The notes beneath the pieces were generated by a model. That model was not told the DNA's origin and did no database searches. It worked only from the letters and a program-made list of their open reading frames with translations. From the NCBI RefSeq assembly GCF_017744135.1, contig NZ_JAGHQU010000005.1:186001-250000 (forward strand): a DNA stretch of 64,000 nt, read 5' to 3'. This DNA is from Endozoicomonas sp. G2_2. Its GTDB lineage: Bacteria; Pseudomonadota; Gammaproteobacteria; Nevskiales; Salinisphaeraceae. Of this stretch, positions 62,703-64,000 are shown piece after piece; positions within the stretch are counted from its first letter, which is position 1; every line of letters starts with the position of its first letter. The position numbers and the translations under genes were made by a program.

Positions 62703-63890
62703 ATGACCGCAGAAAGGAAATACCCGGCCAATCCAGAGATGGACGACCACTTCAACTGGGTCGAATTCATTCCGTTCGCGCTGTTGCACGTGGCGCTGAT
62801 CGGTATCTGGTGGACCGGCTTCACCGCGACCTCGATCGCGATCTGCGTGGGCCTCTATATCGCCCGCGTGTTCGCCATCACCGGGGGTTACCATCGCTAT
62901 TTCTCGCATCGTGGCTACAAGACCAGCCGCGGTTTCCAGTTCGTGATGGCCTTCATCGGCTCTGCCGCGCTGCAGCGCGGGCCGCTCTGGTGGGCCGCCA
63001 AGCACCGCGAGCATCACCGCGATTCCGACATGCCGGCCGACGCGCACTCGCCGCGCCAGTACGGCGTGCTGGATGCGCATGTGGGCTGGGTCTATCGCGA
63101 AGCGCGCTCGCACGCGGACCTGGATCTCATCAAGGATTTCTCCAAGTATCCGGAAATCCGCTGGATCGAGCGTCACCAGTTCACGCCGGGTCTGATCGTC
63201 GCGGCGCTGTGCTTCCTCGTCGGTGGCTGGGCCGGTCTGGTCTCGGGCTTCGTGCTCTCCACCGTGCTGGTCTATCACGCGACGTTCACGGTGAACTCGC
63301 TCAACCACATGATCGGCCGTCAGCGTTATCTGACCGGCGACGATTCGCGCAACAACTGGTTCCTGGCGCTGCTGACCATGGGTGAGGGTTGGCACAATAA
63401 CCATCACTACTATCCGGCCGCCGCGCGCAACGGGTTCTTCTGGTGGGAGATCGACACCACCTACTACCTGCTGCTGGGCCTCGAAAAGCTGGGCTTGGTC
63501 TGGGACCTGCGCCAGCCGCCGCAGACCATTCTTGCCAACGAAAAGGCGCCGACGCAGAAGATCATCGACAAGTGCGCGGTCTACATCGCGGAAGGCTTCT
63601 CGGCCGATCGCATCAGCCGCAATATCCGTGCGCGCTGGGAAGGCAGCCATGTGCTCGACGATCTGCGTTCGCATGCACGTACCAAGTGGGACGCAGCCGA
63701 AGCCTATCTGGCCGAAATCGAACTGCCGGATCTGCCCAGCGCGGAACAGCTCAAGGCGCGTGCCTACGCGAAGTTCAAGATTCGCCACGAAGGTCTGGAT
63801 CGCGCGATCGAGCGCGCGCAGGAAATGCTGCGTCGGTCGGTATCGCACCGTCTGATCGAACAGGCGCGCTCGGAGCCCGTGCCGGCCTGA
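62703..63890 (+). CDS. Acyl-CoA/fatty acid delta-9-type desaturase
   Basis: 395 residues. Histidine boxes of the membrane desaturase family: HRYFSH (64-69), HREHHRD, and HNNHHY, with an NHMIG box between. Hydrophobic stretches form about four helices (22-60, 75-90, 163-200). Such enzymes insert a cis double bond into saturated acyl chains, tuning membrane fluidity. The long C-terminal tail (about 300-395) with helical amphipathic segments is beyond the catalytic core. The ATG at 62703 follows a GAC/AG-rich leader; a longer frame from 62607 overlaps the predicted promoter. Confidence 0.9.
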   Translation: MTAERKYPANPEMDDHFNWVEFIPFALLHVALIGIWWTGFTATSIAICVGLYIARVFAITGGYHRYFSHRGYKTSRGFQFVMAFIGSAALQRGPLWWAAKHREHHRDSDMPADAHSPRQYGVLDAHVGWVYREARSHADLDLIKDFSKYPEIRWIERHQFTPGLIVAALCFLVGGWAGLVSGFVLSTVLVYHATFTVNSLNHMIGRQRYLTGDDSRNNWFLALLTMGEGWHNNHHYYPAAARNGFFWWEIDTTYYLLLGLEKLGLVWDLRQPPQTILANEKAPTQKIIDKCAVYIAEGFSADRISRNIRARWEGSHVLDDLRSHARTKWDAAEAYLAEIELPDLPSAEQLKARAYAKFKIRHEGLDRAIERAQEMLRRSVSHRLIEQARSEPVPA

Positions 63891-63916
63891 TCGCAAGCTG
63901 GCGCATGCCACCGCGA

Positions 63917-63946
63917 AGCCCGCTGCATTTGCAGCGGGCTTTTTTT
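63917..63946 (+). terminator. Rho-independent terminator after the desaturase gene
   Basis: AGCCCGCTGC-ATTT-GCAGCGGGCT followed by six Ts. The remaining 54 bases to the window end show no gene. Confidence 0.95.
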
Positions 63947-64000
63947 ATGCGCATCGCGCGTTACGGCGGGGCCTCGTGATGGGTCGCCGTGCGCTCAGGG

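Overview
This 64 kb window is bacterial chromosome with high GC content, densely packed genes and almost no spacer DNA. Gene content (three-subunit proton-translocating transhydrogenase, MlaA, TtcA, FleQ/FliA-type motility regulators, Tat-exported lipoproteins, LPS-type heptosyltransferase) points to a gammaproteobacterium. The glucosylglycerate osmolyte genes suggest a salt-adapted organism, something like Salinisphaera, but the genus is a guess from gene content only. I see no rRNA, tRNA, CRISPR array, prophage or transposase gene.

Layout: 1-856 is a long structured repeat (copy A). 857-9883 holds a membrane-anchored M23 peptidase, an amidase, a thioesterase, an HD-GYP protein, an FAD amine oxidase-like protein, a secreted hydrolase overlapping mlaA, and a glycerate kinase. 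10007-12434 holds a FleQ-like regulator with no GAFTGA loop, followed by fliA behind a good sigma-54 promoter. 12494-18484 has a GGCT-fold protein, two glycosyltransferases around a XanB2-like chorismatase, and a two-component pair. 18657-23943 is a glucosylglycerate module: phosphatase, GT81 synthase and, convergently, a GH13 sucrose-phosphorylase-like enzyme, with a diguanylate cyclase between. 24042-27898 has a GFA protein, a DUF945 protein and mnmG.

27990-36648 carries an oligopeptide ABC transporter that is broken up. oppABC is followed by repeat copy B, then oppD overlapping a cardiolipin synthase, then an antisense nuclease/phosphatase-fold gene, then oppF. Copies A and B are in opposite orientation and bracket about 31 kb, so recombination between them could invert the interval and part oppABC from oppD. 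36655-43068 has a degenerate amidohydrolase and a PhoD-PhoX-PhoD cluster of three Tat-exported lipoproteins, probably for phosphate scavenging.

43144-55818 holds an RRM protein, an M48 lipoprotein peptidase, uvrD, a DUF3187 protein, a GluR0-like ligand-gated potassium channel, a SPOR protein, argS, a methyltransferase, priA and a Nudix hydrolase. A 290 bp miniature element with perfect 21 bp inverted ends lies exactly between argS and the SPOR gene. Upstream of priA is an AT-rich stretch with DnaA-box-like sites. 55901-63946 holds pntAA-pntAB-pntB, an unknown secreted protein, a 5'-3' exonuclease overlapping a fructosamine-kinase-family gene, ttcA and an acyl-CoA desaturase.

Most genes are ordinary housekeeping or envelope genes. 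The most unusual items are the covarying hairpin ends of repeats A and B, the FleQ-like protein without its sigma-54 contact loop, the miniature element that supplies gene signals at both ends, the glucosylglycerate synthesis/phosphorolysis module, and the receptor-channel.
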